A DNA stretch of 64,000 nt. It comes from Pantoea agglomerans. Lineage in GTDB: Bacteria > Pseudomonadota > Gammaproteobacteria > Enterobacterales > Enterobacteriaceae. The stretch lies in the NCBI RefSeq assembly GCF_020149765.1, contig NZ_CP083809.1:992001-1056000 (forward strand). Direction: 5' to 3'. This document shows, piece by piece, positions 17,292-26,616 of this stretch. Positions within the stretch are counted from its first letter, which is position 1. Every line of letters begins with the position of its first letter. Under the pieces are notes generated by a model. It did not search any database, was not told the origin of the DNA, and saw only the letters and a program-made list of their open reading frames with translations. Made by a program: the position numbers and the translations under genes.

Positions 17292-18458
17292 ATGAAATTA
17301 CCGATTTACCTGGATTACGCCGCAACCACGCCGGCCGATCCGCGTGTGGCCAGCAAAATGATGCAGTTCCTGACGCTGGACGGCACCTTTGGTAATCCGG
17401 CTTCGCGCTCGCACCGTTTCGGCTGGCAGGCGGAAGAGGCGGTGGACGTGGCGCGCAATCAGGTGGCGGAGCTGGTCAACGCCGATCCGCGTGAAATCAT
17501 TTTCACCTCCGGCGCGACCGAATCGGACAACCTCGCGCTGAAAGGCGCCGCGCACGCCCGGCGCGCCCGTGGCCAGCATATCATCACCAGCCAGACCGAA
17601 CATAAAGCGGTGCTCGACAGCTGCAAGCAGCTGGAAAGCGAGGGCTTTACGGTAACTTACCTGACGCCGCCCGCTAACGGCATTATTACCCCGGACGCCG
17701 TGCGCGCCGCGCTGCGCGACGACACCGTGCTGGTGTCGCTGATGCATGTGAATAATGAAATCGGGGTGATTCAGGATATCGCCGCCATCGGCGAGCTGTG
17801 CCGCGCACGCGATATTCTCTTCCACGTCGACGCCACCCAGAGCGTCGGCAAGCTGCCGATCGACCTGAGCGAGCTTAAGGTCGACCTGATGTCGTTCTCC
17901 GCCCACAAACTCTACGGCCCGAAAGGGATCGGTGCGCTCTACGTGCGCCGTAAGCCTAAAGTCGTTATCGACGCGCAGATGCACGGCGGCGGTCATGAGC
18001 GCGGCATGCGATCCGGCACGCTGCCGGTACACCAGATTGTGGGCATGGGCGAGGCTTTTCACCTTGCGCGTGAGGCGCAGGAGAGTGAGATGGCGCGCCT
18101 GGCGACGCTGCGCGCGCGTCTGTGGCAGGGGCTGAGCGCGCTGGATGGCGTACAGCTTAACGGCGATCTGGCGCAGAGCGCCCCCAATATTCTTAACGTC
18201 AGCTTCGCTGGCGTCGACGGCGAGTCGCTGATTATGGCGCTGAAAGATCTGGCGCTCTCCTCCGGCTCGGCCTGTACCTCTGCCAGCATGGAACCCTCCT
18301 ATGTGCTGCGCGCCATCGGACTCGATGAAGCGCTGGCGCACAGTTCGCTGCGCTTTTCGCTCGGCCGCTTCACCACCGAAGAAGAGATTGACTACGCCGT
18401 TGCGCTGGTGCGGAAGGTCGTTCTTCGCCTGCGCGCGCCGGTGTCTGCCTCACGTTAA
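17292..18458 (+). CDS. iscS: Cysteine desulfurase IscS, with a shortened C-terminus
   Basis: PLP enzyme that takes sulfur from cysteine for Fe-S clusters, tRNA thiolation and thiamine. The ATG at 17292 with CGGAG upstream gives [17 protein letters not shown] and 388 residues. PLP lysine Lys206 ([10 protein letters not shown]), His104 and the persulfide cysteine Cys328 ([10 protein letters not shown]) are intact. E. coli IscS has 404 residues. The two align without gaps up to VVLRLR (residue 381), after which the E. coli tail of 23 residues is replaced by APVSASR and a stop. That tail contacts the scaffold IscU. The next gene is pepB: iscU, iscA, hscB, hscA, fdx and iscX are missing. The enzyme is probably still active for TusA/ThiI-type sulfur transfer. 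Confidence 0.96.
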   Translation: MKLPIYLDYAATTPADPRVASKMMQFLTLDGTFGNPASRSHRFGWQAEEAVDVARNQVAELVNADPREIIFTSGATESDNLALKGAAHARRARGQHIITSQTEHKAVLDSCKQLESEGFTVTYLTPPANGIITPDAVRAALRDDTVLVSLMHVNNEIGVIQDIAAIGELCRARDILFHVDATQSVGKLPIDLSELKVDLMSFSAHKLYGPKGIGALYVRRKPKVVIDAQMHGGGHERGMRSGTLPVHQIVGMGEAFHLAREAQESEMARLATLRARLWQGLSALDGVQLNGDLAQSAPNILNVSFAGVDGESLIMALKDLALSSGSACTSASMEPSYVLRAIGLDEALAHSSLRFSLGRFTTEEEIDYAVALVRKVVLRLRAPVSASR

Positions 18459-18462
18459 CGTC

Positions 18463-18498
18463 TGCGCCGCCGTGCCGGAGAGATCCGGAAACGGCGCG
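18463..18498 (+). other. GC-rich hairpin after iscS, at the site where iscU would be expected
   Basis: GCGCCG / CGGCGC encloses CCGGA gaga TCCGG just after the iscS stop. There is no T tract. The 156-base gap to pepB holds nothing resembling iscU or iscX remnants in any frame that I can see. Confidence 0.5.
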
Positions 18499-18614
18499 CC
18501 TCCAGCTTGAACCGCTGGCGTCACCCGGCAATATCTGTTATCAGGTCTGACGTTTAACGGCTAAAGCCTGCGCTTCTGGCTGGATGATACTTATAACGCA
18601 TATGGAGTTTCGCG

Positions 18615-19901
18615 ATGACAACACAACCGATGAACATTACGCTGAGCCACCAGCCCGCTGATGCGCGCTGGGGCGAGAAAGCGATTCTGACCAGCAGCGA
18701 CGACGGCATGACCATTCACCTGCACGGCGCGGATCAGCTCAATACTATCCAGCGCGCGGCGCGCAAGATCGACGGGCAGGGCATTCGCCACGTCGCGCTG
18801 AGCGGTGAAGGCTGGGATCTGGAGCCGTGCTGGGCGTTCTGGCAGGGCTATCGCAGTCCGAAAGGGCAGCGCAACGTGGACTGGCCGACGCTGAACGAGC
18901 AGGATCAGGCGGAGCTTTCCCGTCGTCTGCGCATTATTGACTGGGTGCGCGATACCATTAACCTGCCGGCAGAAGAGCTGGGCCCGGAAGATCTGGCGCA
19001 CAGCGCCATCGACCTTATCAGAGAAGTTGGCGGCGAGGCGGTCAGCTACCGCGTCACGCGCGGCGACGATCTGCGCGAGCAGGGCTATCTCGGCCTGCAC
19101 ACCGTGGGACGCGGCTCCAGCCGTCCGCCGGTGCTGCTGGCGCTGGACTACAACCCGACCGGCGACGACAGCGCGCCGGTCTACGCCTGTCTGGTTGGCA
19201 AAGGCATTACCTTCGATACCGGCGGCTACAGCCTGAAGCAAAGCGCCTTTATGGACTCGATGAAGTCCGATATGGGCGGCGCGGCGACCCTGACCGGTGC
19301 GCTGGCGCTGGCGATTTCTCGCGGCCTGAAGCAGCGCGTCAAGCTGTTCCTCTGCTGCGCCGACAATATGGTCAGCGGCAACGCGTTCCGCCTGGGCGAT
19401 ATCATTCGCTACCGCAACGGCAAATCGGTGGAGGTGATGAACACCGATGCAGAAGGTCGCCTGGTGCTGGCCGATGGCCTGATCGACGCCAGCGAGCAGC
19501 AGCCGACGCTGCTGATTGACGCCGCAACGCTGACCGGTGCGGCAAAAACCGCGCTCGGCAACGACTATCATGCGCTCTTTACCTTCGACGACGTGCTGGC
19601 GCAGTCGCTGATGGGCAGCGCCACCAGCGAGAACGAGCCGTTCTGGCGTCTGCCGCTGGCGGAGTTCCACCGCAACCACCTGCCGTCTAATTTCGCCGAC
19701 CTGAATAATATCGCCAGCGCGGCCCATTCAGCGGGCGCAAGCAGCGCGGCGGCGTTCCTGTCGCACTTCGTCACCCGCTATCAGGAGGGCTGGCTGCACA
19801 TCGACTGCTCGGCCACCTACCGCAAAGGCGCGGTGGATCAGTGGTCGGCAGGCGCAACCGGGATTGGCGTGCGTACACTGGCAAATCTGCTGCTCAAGTA
19901 A
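18615..19901 (+). CDS. pepB: Peptidase B (leucyl aminopeptidase family M17)
   Basis: Cytoplasmic Mn/Zn aminopeptidase that removes N-terminal residues, with preference for acidic ones in E. coli. The 428 residues match E. coli PepB (427). The M17 catalytic segments are present: [14 protein letters not shown] (metal-binding Lys/Asp), [19 protein letters not shown] and the signature [13 protein letters not shown]. In E. coli pepB is the last gene of the isc-region run (iscX-pepB-sseB). Here it follows iscS by 156 bases. A GGCGACGG/CCGTCGCC hairpin lies between its stop and sseB. Confidence 0.96.
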   Translation: MTTQPMNITLSHQPADARWGEKAILTSSDDGMTIHLHGADQLNTIQRAARKIDGQGIRHVALSGEGWDLEPCWAFWQGYRSPKGQRNVDWPTLNEQDQAELSRRLRIIDWVRDTINLPAEELGPEDLAHSAIDLIREVGGEAVSYRVTRGDDLREQGYLGLHTVGRGSSRPPVLLALDYNPTGDDSAPVYACLVGKGITFDTGGYSLKQSAFMDSMKSDMGGAATLTGALALAISRGLKQRVKLFLCCADNMVSGNAFRLGDIIRYRNGKSVEVMNTDAEGRLVLADGLIDASEQQPTLLIDAATLTGAAKTALGNDYHALFTFDDVLAQSLMGSATSENEPFWRLPLAEFHRNHLPSNFADLNNIASAAHSAGASSAAAFLSHFVTRYQEGWLHIDCSATYRKGAVDQWSAGATGIGVRTLANLLLK

Positions 19902-19949
19902 AGGATCCGGCGACGGCCCTGACCGTCGCCTTAGCAAGAAAGGCAAAAC

Positions 19950-20714
19950 ATGAACCGTCTTGAAGAGGTGCTGAAGCTGGCGGCGACCGAGCCAGCGCAC
20001 CGTCCGGAGTTTTTTCAGCTGTTGCTGGCCGCTGACGTCTGGGTGCCAGGCGAAAGCACCGAGACGCAGTTCGCGGCGGATACGCCGGTCGATCTGCAGC
20101 ACTGGGAAAAAGAGGATGGCCGCAGCGTCATTCCGTTTTTTACCTCGCAGGAGGCGATGAGCGAAGCGATTGAGGGCGAGCAGGCTTATCTGCGTCTGCC
20201 GGTGCGCACGCTGTTTGAGATGACGCGCGGCGAAACGCTGTTCCTCAACCCCAAACTGCCTGCCGGCAAAGAGTTCTCGCCGGCGGAGATCGCCCATCTG
20301 CTGGGCGAAGAGGGCGACGCCCTGAGCCAGCAAACCGTGCTGGAGGGAGGCCACGCGCTGCTGCTGTCGGAGGTGGCGACCCCCCCGGCGCAGATGATCG
20401 ACTCGCTGACGCAGCTGTTCAGCAAATATAAACAGGTGCGCCGCGCCTTTATCGCCAGCATTCGCGAACGGGCGGACGAACAGCCAAATCTGCTGATCGG
20501 CATTGAGGCGGAAAGCGATATTGAGGCGATTATCCAGGCGGCGGGCAGCGTTGCGACCGATACGCTGCCGGACGACGCGCCCATCGATATCTGTGAAGTG
20601 GTGGCGGACGAGAAGGGCATCAGCCACTTTTTCACCGCCCACATCACGCCTTTTTATGAACGTCGCTGGGGCAGTTTTCTGCGCGACTTCAAAGGCAGCA
20701 CGCGCATTATCTGA
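19950..20714 (+). CDS. sseB: SseB family protein (serine sensitivity enhancing)
   Basis: 254-residue homologue of E. coli SseB (258), a cytoplasmic protein with SseB N- and C-terminal domains. Overexpression in E. coli increases serine sensitivity, and the biochemical role is unknown. Conserved blocks are LDLQHWEKEDG-type VDLQHWEKEDGRSVIPFFTS, MPVRTLFEMTRGETLFLNPK, QPNLLIGIEAESDIE and FYERRWGSFLRDFKGS. It follows pepB closely and converges on sseA. Confidence 0.93.
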   Translation: MNRLEEVLKLAATEPAHRPEFFQLLLAADVWVPGESTETQFAADTPVDLQHWEKEDGRSVIPFFTSQEAMSEAIEGEQAYLRLPVRTLFEMTRGETLFLNPKLPAGKEFSPAEIAHLLGEEGDALSQQTVLEGGHALLLSEVATPPAQMIDSLTQLFSKYKQVRRAFIASIRERADEQPNLLIGIEAESDIEAIIQAAGSVATDTLPDDAPIDICEVVADEKGISHFFTAHITPFYERRWGSFLRDFKGSTRII

Positions 20715-20718
20715 ATCG

Positions 20719-20739
20719 GGTGCGGCGTAGTGCCGCACC
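20719..20739. terminator. Hairpin between convergent sseB and sseA
   Basis: GGTGCGGC / GCCGCACC with a five-base loop; T tracts are weak on both sides, so the terminator role rests mainly on its position between converging genes. Confidence 0.5.
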
Positions 20740-20745
20740 TTGCTG

Positions 20746-21585
20746 CTACTTCTCGATCGGCAGATCGTTCCGGCTGCCCCATTCGCCCCATGAGCCGTCA
20801 TAGAGCGTAACGTCGCGTGCGCCCAGCACCGTCAGCGCCAGAATCACCACCACGGCGGTCACCCCTGACCCGCAGCTTGCCACCACCGGCTCATCCAGCT
20901 TTACGCCCGCTCGGGCGAAAACAGCGCGCAGTTCCGCTTCCGGCTTCAGGGCGCCGTTCGCCACCAGATCGTTCCAGGGCACATTCAGGCTGCGGGGAAT
21001 ATGGCCGCGATGCAGGCCAGGGCGCGGCTCATCGACCTCGGCGTTGAAGCGGTTAGCCGCGCGCGCGTCGACGATCTGCGCGCCGCCTTCATGGCTGATC
21101 AGCAGCACATCGGTCAGGCGTCTGACCTGCGCCTCGTCGAACGTCGCCTCGAACTCTCCCTCCGGCAGCGCAACCTGCCCGGTCGCCAGCGGCAGGCCCG
21201 CCGCTTTCCAGCCCTGCAGGCCGCCCGCCAGAATCGACACCTGCTCAACGCCGAATGTGCGCAGCATCCACCAGGCGCGCGGCGCAGAGAAAAGGTTGCC
21301 CTCGTCGTAAACCACCAGATGTTTGTCGCTGTTGATGCCCAGCTCGCGCATCGCCACGGCGAAGCGCTCGGCGCGCGGCATCATATGCGGATAAGGACTG
21401 GTGTGGTCTGAAAGCGCTTCAATATCGAAAAAAGGCGCGCCCGGCAGATGGCCCGCCAGATACTCCGCCGTGATATTGCGCACGGCCTCCTGGCCCGGCG
21501 GCAGCATGCGGGCGTCCAGCACCTGCACGTTCTCGTCGGCGTAGTGTTCATTTAACCAGTCAGCGGAGACAAATATGGCTGTCAT
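20746..21585 (-). CDS. sseA: 3-mercaptopyruvate sulfurtransferase
   Basis: Transfers sulfur from 3-mercaptopyruvate to thiols or cyanide. The 279 residues form two rhodanese domains, the second with the active loop CGSGVTA. N-domain features SDHTSPYPHMMPRAERFAVAMRELG and YDEGNLFSAPRAWWMLRTFG match E. coli SseA (281). It is divergent from yfhM by about 140 bases and converges on sseB. Confidence 0.96.
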   Translation of the reverse strand: MTAIFVSADWLNEHYADENVQVLDARMLPPGQEAVRNITAEYLAGHLPGAPFFDIEALSDHTSPYPHMMPRAERFAVAMRELGINSDKHLVVYDEGNLFSAPRAWWMLRTFGVEQVSILAGGLQGWKAAGLPLATGQVALPEGEFEATFDEAQVRRLTDVLLISHEGGAQIVDARAANRFNAEVDEPRPGLHRGHIPRSLNVPWNDLVANGALKPEAELRAVFARAGVKLDEPVVASCGSGVTAVVVILALTVLGARDVTLYDGSWGEWGSRNDLPIEK

Positions 21586-21726
21586 AGCAACCTCTTCTTA
21601 TCGTCAGGAAAAGCACAGTGTCAGGGAATGTGAAGGCTATCTCAAGGAGAGCATTGCTAAAATGGCGAGTTTGCGATGAAATTGCGCGGCGAAATTATAC
21701 CAGCCGGGACGGGCGAGGGATTTACC

Positions 21727-24700
21727 ATGGAAAGAGTGATAAAACATCTGCTCGCTGGCGTGGCGCTGGGTGCGGCGCTGCTGGGCGGGGGCACCTTTAC
21801 GCTGGCCGCCGCCGAGCCTGCCGCGACGCAGCCGGCGGCGAAGGCGATCGCCATTATCGACTTCTCTGAGCTTCAGCTCGACGGCGCGGCCGCGCTGGTG
21901 CTCACCTTTAACACGCCGCTCGACGACAAACAGGATTTTGCCGCGCGCGTAAAGCTGGTCGACGATAAAAACGGCCTGGTAGACGGCGGCTGGGAGCTGG
22001 CCCAGAACGGCAAGTCGCTGCGCTTTCGCCATCCTGAACCCTCGCGCAAGCTGACGGTCAGCGTAGAGGCGGGGCTGCGCGCCGCTAACGGCACCACCTT
22101 AACCACGCCCTTCAGCCAGTCGCTGACCACGCGCGATATTCAGCCGATGGTGGGTTTCGCCAGCCGCGGCTCGCTGCTGCCGCTGCGTCTGACCCAGGGC
22201 CTGCCGGTGCTGGCGCTCAACGTGTCGCGCGTCGACGTCGATTTCTTCCGCGTCAAGACCGCCTCGATGAACGATTTCCTCGCCCAGTGGAACTACGGCA
22301 ATAATCTTTCCTACTGGTCGTCGCGCGAACTGCTTAACCACGCCGATCTGGTCTACACCGGCCGCTTCGATCTCAATCCGGCGCGCAACACGCGGGAGAA
22401 ACTGCAGCTGCCGCTGAAGGATGTGGCGCCGCTGAAGCAGCCAGGGGTCTATCTGGCGGTGATGAAGCAGGCGGGGTCCTATAATTATACGCTGCCCGCC
22501 ACGCTGTTTACCCTGAGCGACATCGGGCTGTCGCTGCACCGTTTCCCCGGCGAAATGACGCTGTTTACCCAGAGTCTGGCGAGCGGCGCGCCGCTGGCTG
22601 GCGTCACTGTCCAGCTGCTGGATGAGAAGGGCCGACAGCTCGCCAGCGGCGTCAGCGATGAGAGCGGCTATCTGCGGCTGCCGACGCAGGCGAAAGGTAA
22701 AGTGCTTATCGCAACGCAAAAAGAGCAGACCTCGCTGATCGACCTTAACCTGCCGGCGCTCGATCTGGCGGAATTTCCGGTCGGCGGCCCGCAGGGTTAC
22801 GACAAGCAGCTGTTTGTTTTCGGCCCGCGCGATCTCTATCGCCCCGGCGAGACGGTTATCGTAAACGCGCTGCTGCGCGACGCCGACGGCAAGCCGCTGC
22901 CCCCACAGCCGCTGAAGGCTGAAGTGGTGCAGCCCAACGGCGAAGTGGCGCAAACTTTTCTCTGGCAGCCGGAGAACGGCTTTTACCAGCAGCGCTTTGC
23001 GCTGCCCGCCTCAGCGATGACCGGCGACTGGACGCTGCGCCTTAACGGCGGCGACAGCCAGCCGCGCAGCTGGCGCTTTCACGTAGAGGATTTCCTGCCG
23101 GAGCGCATGGCGCTGACGCTGCAAAACAGCGACAGCCCGCTGTCGCCTGATGACGACGTCATTTTTAATATTGAAGGCCGCTATCTCTACGGCGCGCCCG
23201 CCGCGGGCAATGAACTGCAGGCGCAGCTGATGCTGCGGCCGGCGCGCGAGGCGGTCGCCGCGCTGCCGGGCTACCTGTTCGGCGACGTTATGGAACAGGA
23301 CACCAGACGCAACCTGGACGATATCGACGACACGCTGGACGACGAGGGCAAGCTGCAGCTGACGGTAGAGAGCGAGTGGGCGCAGACGCACTCGCCGCTG
23401 AACCTGATCCTGCAGGCGAGCCTGCTGGAGACGGGCGGGCGGCCGGTCACGCGCCGCGTCACGCAGGCAGTCTGGCCTGCGCCCGCGCTGCCCGGCATCC
23501 GGCCGCTGTTTAACAGCGAATCGGTCTATGACTACCGCTACGATCGCTATACCCAGCAGCCGACGGTGCCGGAGAACAGCCTGGCCGAATTCGACATCGT
23601 TTATGCCAACAGCAAAGGCGAAAAGCTGGCGGCGAAAGATCTTGAGGTGCGCCTGATCCACGAGCGGCGCGACTACTACTGGAGCTTCTCCGACAGCGAA
23701 GGCTGGCAGATGCGTCATGACGAGAAAGATCTGCAGGAGGACGCGCTGCGTATTTCGCTGGCGGCCGGCAGCAGCCGAAAAGTGAGCTTCCCGGTAGAGT
23801 GGGGCGCCTATCGTCTGGAGGTGCAGGCCGGCGAGAAGATTATCTCCAGCGTACAGTTCCGCGCCGGCTACTGGTGGGAAGATAACACCAACGGCACCGG
23901 CGCGCTGCGGCCCGATCAGGTGAAGCTCAGGCTGGATAAAACCGCGCTGCGTCCCGGCGAAACCGCCCGCGTGCAGGTGGAATCGCCAGCGGCAGGGAAA
24001 GGCTTTCTGATGGTGGAGTCGAGCAGCGGCACGCTCTGGCGGCAGCCGATCAGCGTGCCTGCGGGCGGCACCACTGTCGCTGTGCCGCTTGACGCCAGCT
24101 GGAAGCGGCACGACCTCTATCTCAGCGCCATCGTGGTGCGCGACGGCGATAAGACGAGCGGCGCCACGCCGAAGCGCGCCGTCGGCCTGCTGCCTCTGCC
24201 GATGGCGACCGACGCGCGCCGCCTCGCTCTGACGCTGGACGCGCCGCTGAAGATGCGTCCCGAGCAGACGCTGAAGGTCAGGGTCAAAGCCAGCCGCGCC
24301 GGCGGCGAGCTGCCGCAAAACATCCAGGTGCTGCTGTCGGCGGTGGACAGCGGCGTGCTGAATATCAACAGCTACAAAACCCCCGATCCCTGGGATGGTT
24401 TCTTTGGCCGCAAGCGCTACAACGCCGATCAGTATGATGTCTTTGGCCAGCTGATTGAGGGGGGCGGGCGGCTGGCTACGCTGCGTTTCGGCGGTGACGG
24501 CGACGATGATTCACTGTCGCGCGGTGGTAAAAAGCCGCTCACCGAAGTCAATATCGTGGCGCAGCAGCTTCAGCCGGTCACGCTGGATAAAAACGGCGAG
24601 GGCACGCTGGAGTTGCCGATACCGCAGTTTAACGGCGAGCTGCGGCTGATGGCGCAGGCGTGGAGCGACGACAGCTTCGGCGCGGCGGAGCGTAACGTCG

Positions 24701-26613
24701 TGGTGGCCGCGCCGCTGATCGGCGAGCTGGCGACGCCGCGCTTTATGGCGAGTGGCGATCAGGCGATGCTGGCGCTCGATCTCACTAATCTCTCGGAACA
24801 GCCTCAGGCGCTGAAGGTCGATGTGCAGACCCAGGGGCAGATCGCGCTGAGCGGCGGCGCTTCGCACCGCGTTCAGCTGGCGAAAGGGGCGCGCACCACC
24901 CTGCATATACCGGTGAAGGCGCAGGGCGGTTTCGGTGAAGGGGCGGTGCTGGTGCGTGTTGCCGGCCTGGTGGTCGACGGCGAGAAGCTGGCCGACAGCC
25001 AGCGCAGCTGGAAAATCGGCGTGCGTCCCGCCTACCCGGCGCAGACGCTGAGTTTCGACGGGGAGATATCGCCCGGGCAGAGCTGGCAGGTGCAGGCCGC
25101 CGCGCTGAGCGGGCTGCAGCCTGAGACGCTGAGCGGACAGCTCTCGCTCAGCAATCAGCCGCCGCTGAATATCGCTCACTATATTAGCGAGCTTTATGCC
25201 TATCCCTATGGCTGCCTCGAGCAGACCGCCAGCGGCATCTGGCCCTCGGTTTTCACTAACCATGCGCAGCTGACGGCTATGGGCATTAAAACCGGCAGCG
25301 ACGATGAGCGCCGCGCGGCGATCGATACCGGCATCGCGCGCCTGGCGGGTATGCAGCGCGGCAACGGCAGCTTCGGCCTCTGGAGCAAAGAGAGCGAAGA
25401 GGAGTTCTGGCTGACCGCCTACGTGACCGATTTCCTGCTGCGCGCCAGCGAGGCGGGCTACAGCGTGCCGCCTGAAACCCTCGCCCGCGCCGACGAGCGG
25501 CTGCTGCGCTATCTGCAGGATCCGGCGCAGATCGAAACGCGCTGGAGCAGCGATGAAGAGGCGATGCGCTTTAGCGTGCAGGCCTATGCGGGCATGGTGC
25601 TGGCCCGGCAGCAGCAGGCGCCGCTTGGCGCGCTGCGCGCGCTGTATGAGAAACGCGACAAGGCAAAATCGGGGCTGTCGCTGGTGCAGCTCGGCGTGGC
25701 GCTGAAGCTGATGGGCGATCCGCAGCGCGCGCAGCTGGCGCTGGCGCAGGGCGCCAGCCTGACGCGCGCCTCAAACGGCTGGCTGGGTGATTACGGCAGT
25801 CCGCTGCGCGACCGCGCGCTGATTGTGGCGCTGCTGGCAGAAAACCAGCTGCTGCCTGAGCTGCAAAGCACATTAATGATTGAACTGGCGAAAGAGGCGC
25901 GCGGACAGCGCTGGTTCTCCACCCAGGAGAACAATGCGCTCTTCCTGGCGGGACGCACGCTGCAGCAGCATCAGGGCGAAGCCTGGCAGGCGACGCTGGC
26001 GGGAGAGGCGCAGCCGCTGCAGGGGCGCGGTCCGATGACGCTGGGGACTGGCGAGAGCCAGCTGCAGCATGGCATGACGCTGATCAACAGCGGAACGACG
26101 CCGCTTTACGGCGCGCTCAGCGTGACCGGCTATCCGCTTGCCGCGCCGACGCCCATGCACAACGTGCTGAATATCACCCGTGACTATTTCACCCTCGACG
26201 GCAAGCCGGCGGATCTCAGCCAGCTCAGCAGCGGCCAGCTGCTGGTGGTGCGGCTGAAGGTTTCTGCCAGCAAGCGCGTAAGCGACGCGTTGGTGGTCGA
26301 TCTGCTGCCCGCCGGTCTGGAGCTGGAAAACCAGAACCTCAGCGACAGCAGCGCCAGCCTCGGTGACGGCGCGGATGCGCTGAAGGAGAGCATGATGGAC
26401 ATGCAGCAGGCGGATATCCGGCATATCGAATTCCGCGACGATCGCTTTGTCGCGGCGCTGGCGCTGAACGGCTACAAAACGGAGACGCTGCTCTATCTGG
26501 CGCGCGCGGTGACGCCGGGCAGCTATCGCCTGCCGCCGCCGCAGGTCGAGTCGATGTACGTGCCGGAGTGGCGTGCCGTGGGCGCAACGCCGGAGAGAAT
26601 CAGTGTGCGTTAA
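21727..26613 (+). CDS. yfhM: Bacterial alpha-2-macroglobulin (YfhM type), without a lipobox
   Basis: Large periplasmic protease-trapping protein that works with PBP1C in peptidoglycan repair and defence. The ATG at 21727 follows GAGGGA at seven bases and gives 1628 residues. The upstream in-frame ATG at 21676 has no such site. The thioester motif C-L-E-Q is intact (Cys1163-Gln1166 in YPYGCLEQTASG), and macroglobulin domains align with E. coli YfhM throughout (PSVGFASRGSLLP-like, FGPRDLYRPGET, RRDYYWSFSD). Odd point: E. coli YfhM is a lipoprotein, but here the signal peptide reads ALLGGGTFTLAAAEP with no cysteine, so the protein should be cleaved as a soluble periplasmic protein. pbpC follows after 3 bases, so the pair is an operon. 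Confidence 0.95.
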   Translation: MERVIKHLLAGVALGAALLGGGTFTLAAAEPAATQPAAKAIAIIDFSELQLDGAAALVLTFNTPLDDKQDFAARVKLVDDKNGLVDGGWELAQNGKSLRFRHPEPSRKLTVSVEAGLRAANGTTLTTPFSQSLTTRDIQPMVGFASRGSLLPLRLTQGLPVLALNVSRVDVDFFRVKTASMNDFLAQWNYGNNLSYWSSRELLNHADLVYTGRFDLNPARNTREKLQLPLKDVAPLKQPGVYLAVMKQAGSYNYTLPATLFTLSDIGLSLHRFPGEMTLFTQSLASGAPLAGVTVQLLDEKGRQLASGVSDESGYLRLPTQAKGKVLIATQKEQTSLIDLNLPALDLAEFPVGGPQGYDKQLFVFGPRDLYRPGETVIVNALLRDADGKPLPPQPLKAEVVQPNGEVAQTFLWQPENGFYQQRFALPASAMTGDWTLRLNGGDSQPRSWRFHVEDFLPERMALTLQNSDSPLSPDDDVIFNIEGRYLYGAPAAGNELQAQLMLRPAREAVAALPGYLFGDVMEQDTRRNLDDIDDTLDDEGKLQLTVESEWAQTHSPLNLILQASLLETGGRPVTRRVTQAVWPAPALPGIRPLFNSESVYDYRYDRYTQQPTVPENSLAEFDIVYANSKGEKLAAKDLEVRLIHERRDYYWSFSDSEGWQMRHDEKDLQEDALRISLAAGSSRKVSFPVEWGAYRLEVQAGEKIISSVQFRAGYWWEDNTNGTGALRPDQVKLRLDKTALRPGETARVQVESPAAGKGFLMVESSSGTLWRQPISVPAGGTTVAVPLDASWKRHDLYLSAIVVRDGDKTSGATPKRAVGLLPLPMATDARRLALTLDAPLKMRPEQTLKVRVKASRAGGELPQNIQVLLSAVDSGVLNINSYKTPDPWDGFFGRKRYNADQYDVFGQLIEGGGRLATLRFGGDGDDDSLSRGGKKPLTEVNIVAQQLQPVTLDKNGEGTLELPIPQFNGELRLMAQAWSDDSFGAAERNVVVAAPLIGELATPRFMASGDQAMLALDLTNLSEQPQALKVDVQTQGQIALSGGASHRVQLAKGARTTLHIPVKAQGGFGEGAVLVRVAGLVVDGEKLADSQRSWKIGVRPAYPAQTLSFDGEISPGQSWQVQAAALSGLQPETLSGQLSLSNQPPLNIAHYISELYAYPYGCLEQTASGIWPSVFTNHAQLTAMGIKTGSDDERRAAIDTGIARLAGMQRGNGSFGLWSKESEEEFWLTAYVTDFLLRASEAGYSVPPETLARADERLLRYLQDPAQIETRWSSDEEAMRFSVQAYAGMVLARQQQAPLGALRALYEKRDKAKSGLSLVQLGVALKLMGDPQRAQLALAQGASLTRASNGWLGDYGSPLRDRALIVALLAENQLLPELQSTLMIELAKEARGQRWFSTQENNALFLAGRTLQQHQGEAWQATLAGEAQPLQGRGPMTLGTGESQLQHGMTLINSGTTPLYGALSVTGYPLAAPTPMHNVLNITRDYFTLDGKPADLSQLSSGQLLVVRLKVSASKRVSDALVVDLLPAGLELENQNLSDSSASLGDGADALKESMMDMQQADIRHIEFRDDRFVAALALNGYKTETLLYLARAVTPGSYRLPPPQVESMYVPEWRAVGATPERISVR

Positions 26614-26616
26614 GGC

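Noticed and set aside
18459..18614. Degraded iscU or iscX remnant between iscS and pepB
   Set aside because: I translated the gap mentally in the forward frames and saw no stretch resembling IscU, IscA, HscB, Fdx or IscX; only a GC hairpin is present.
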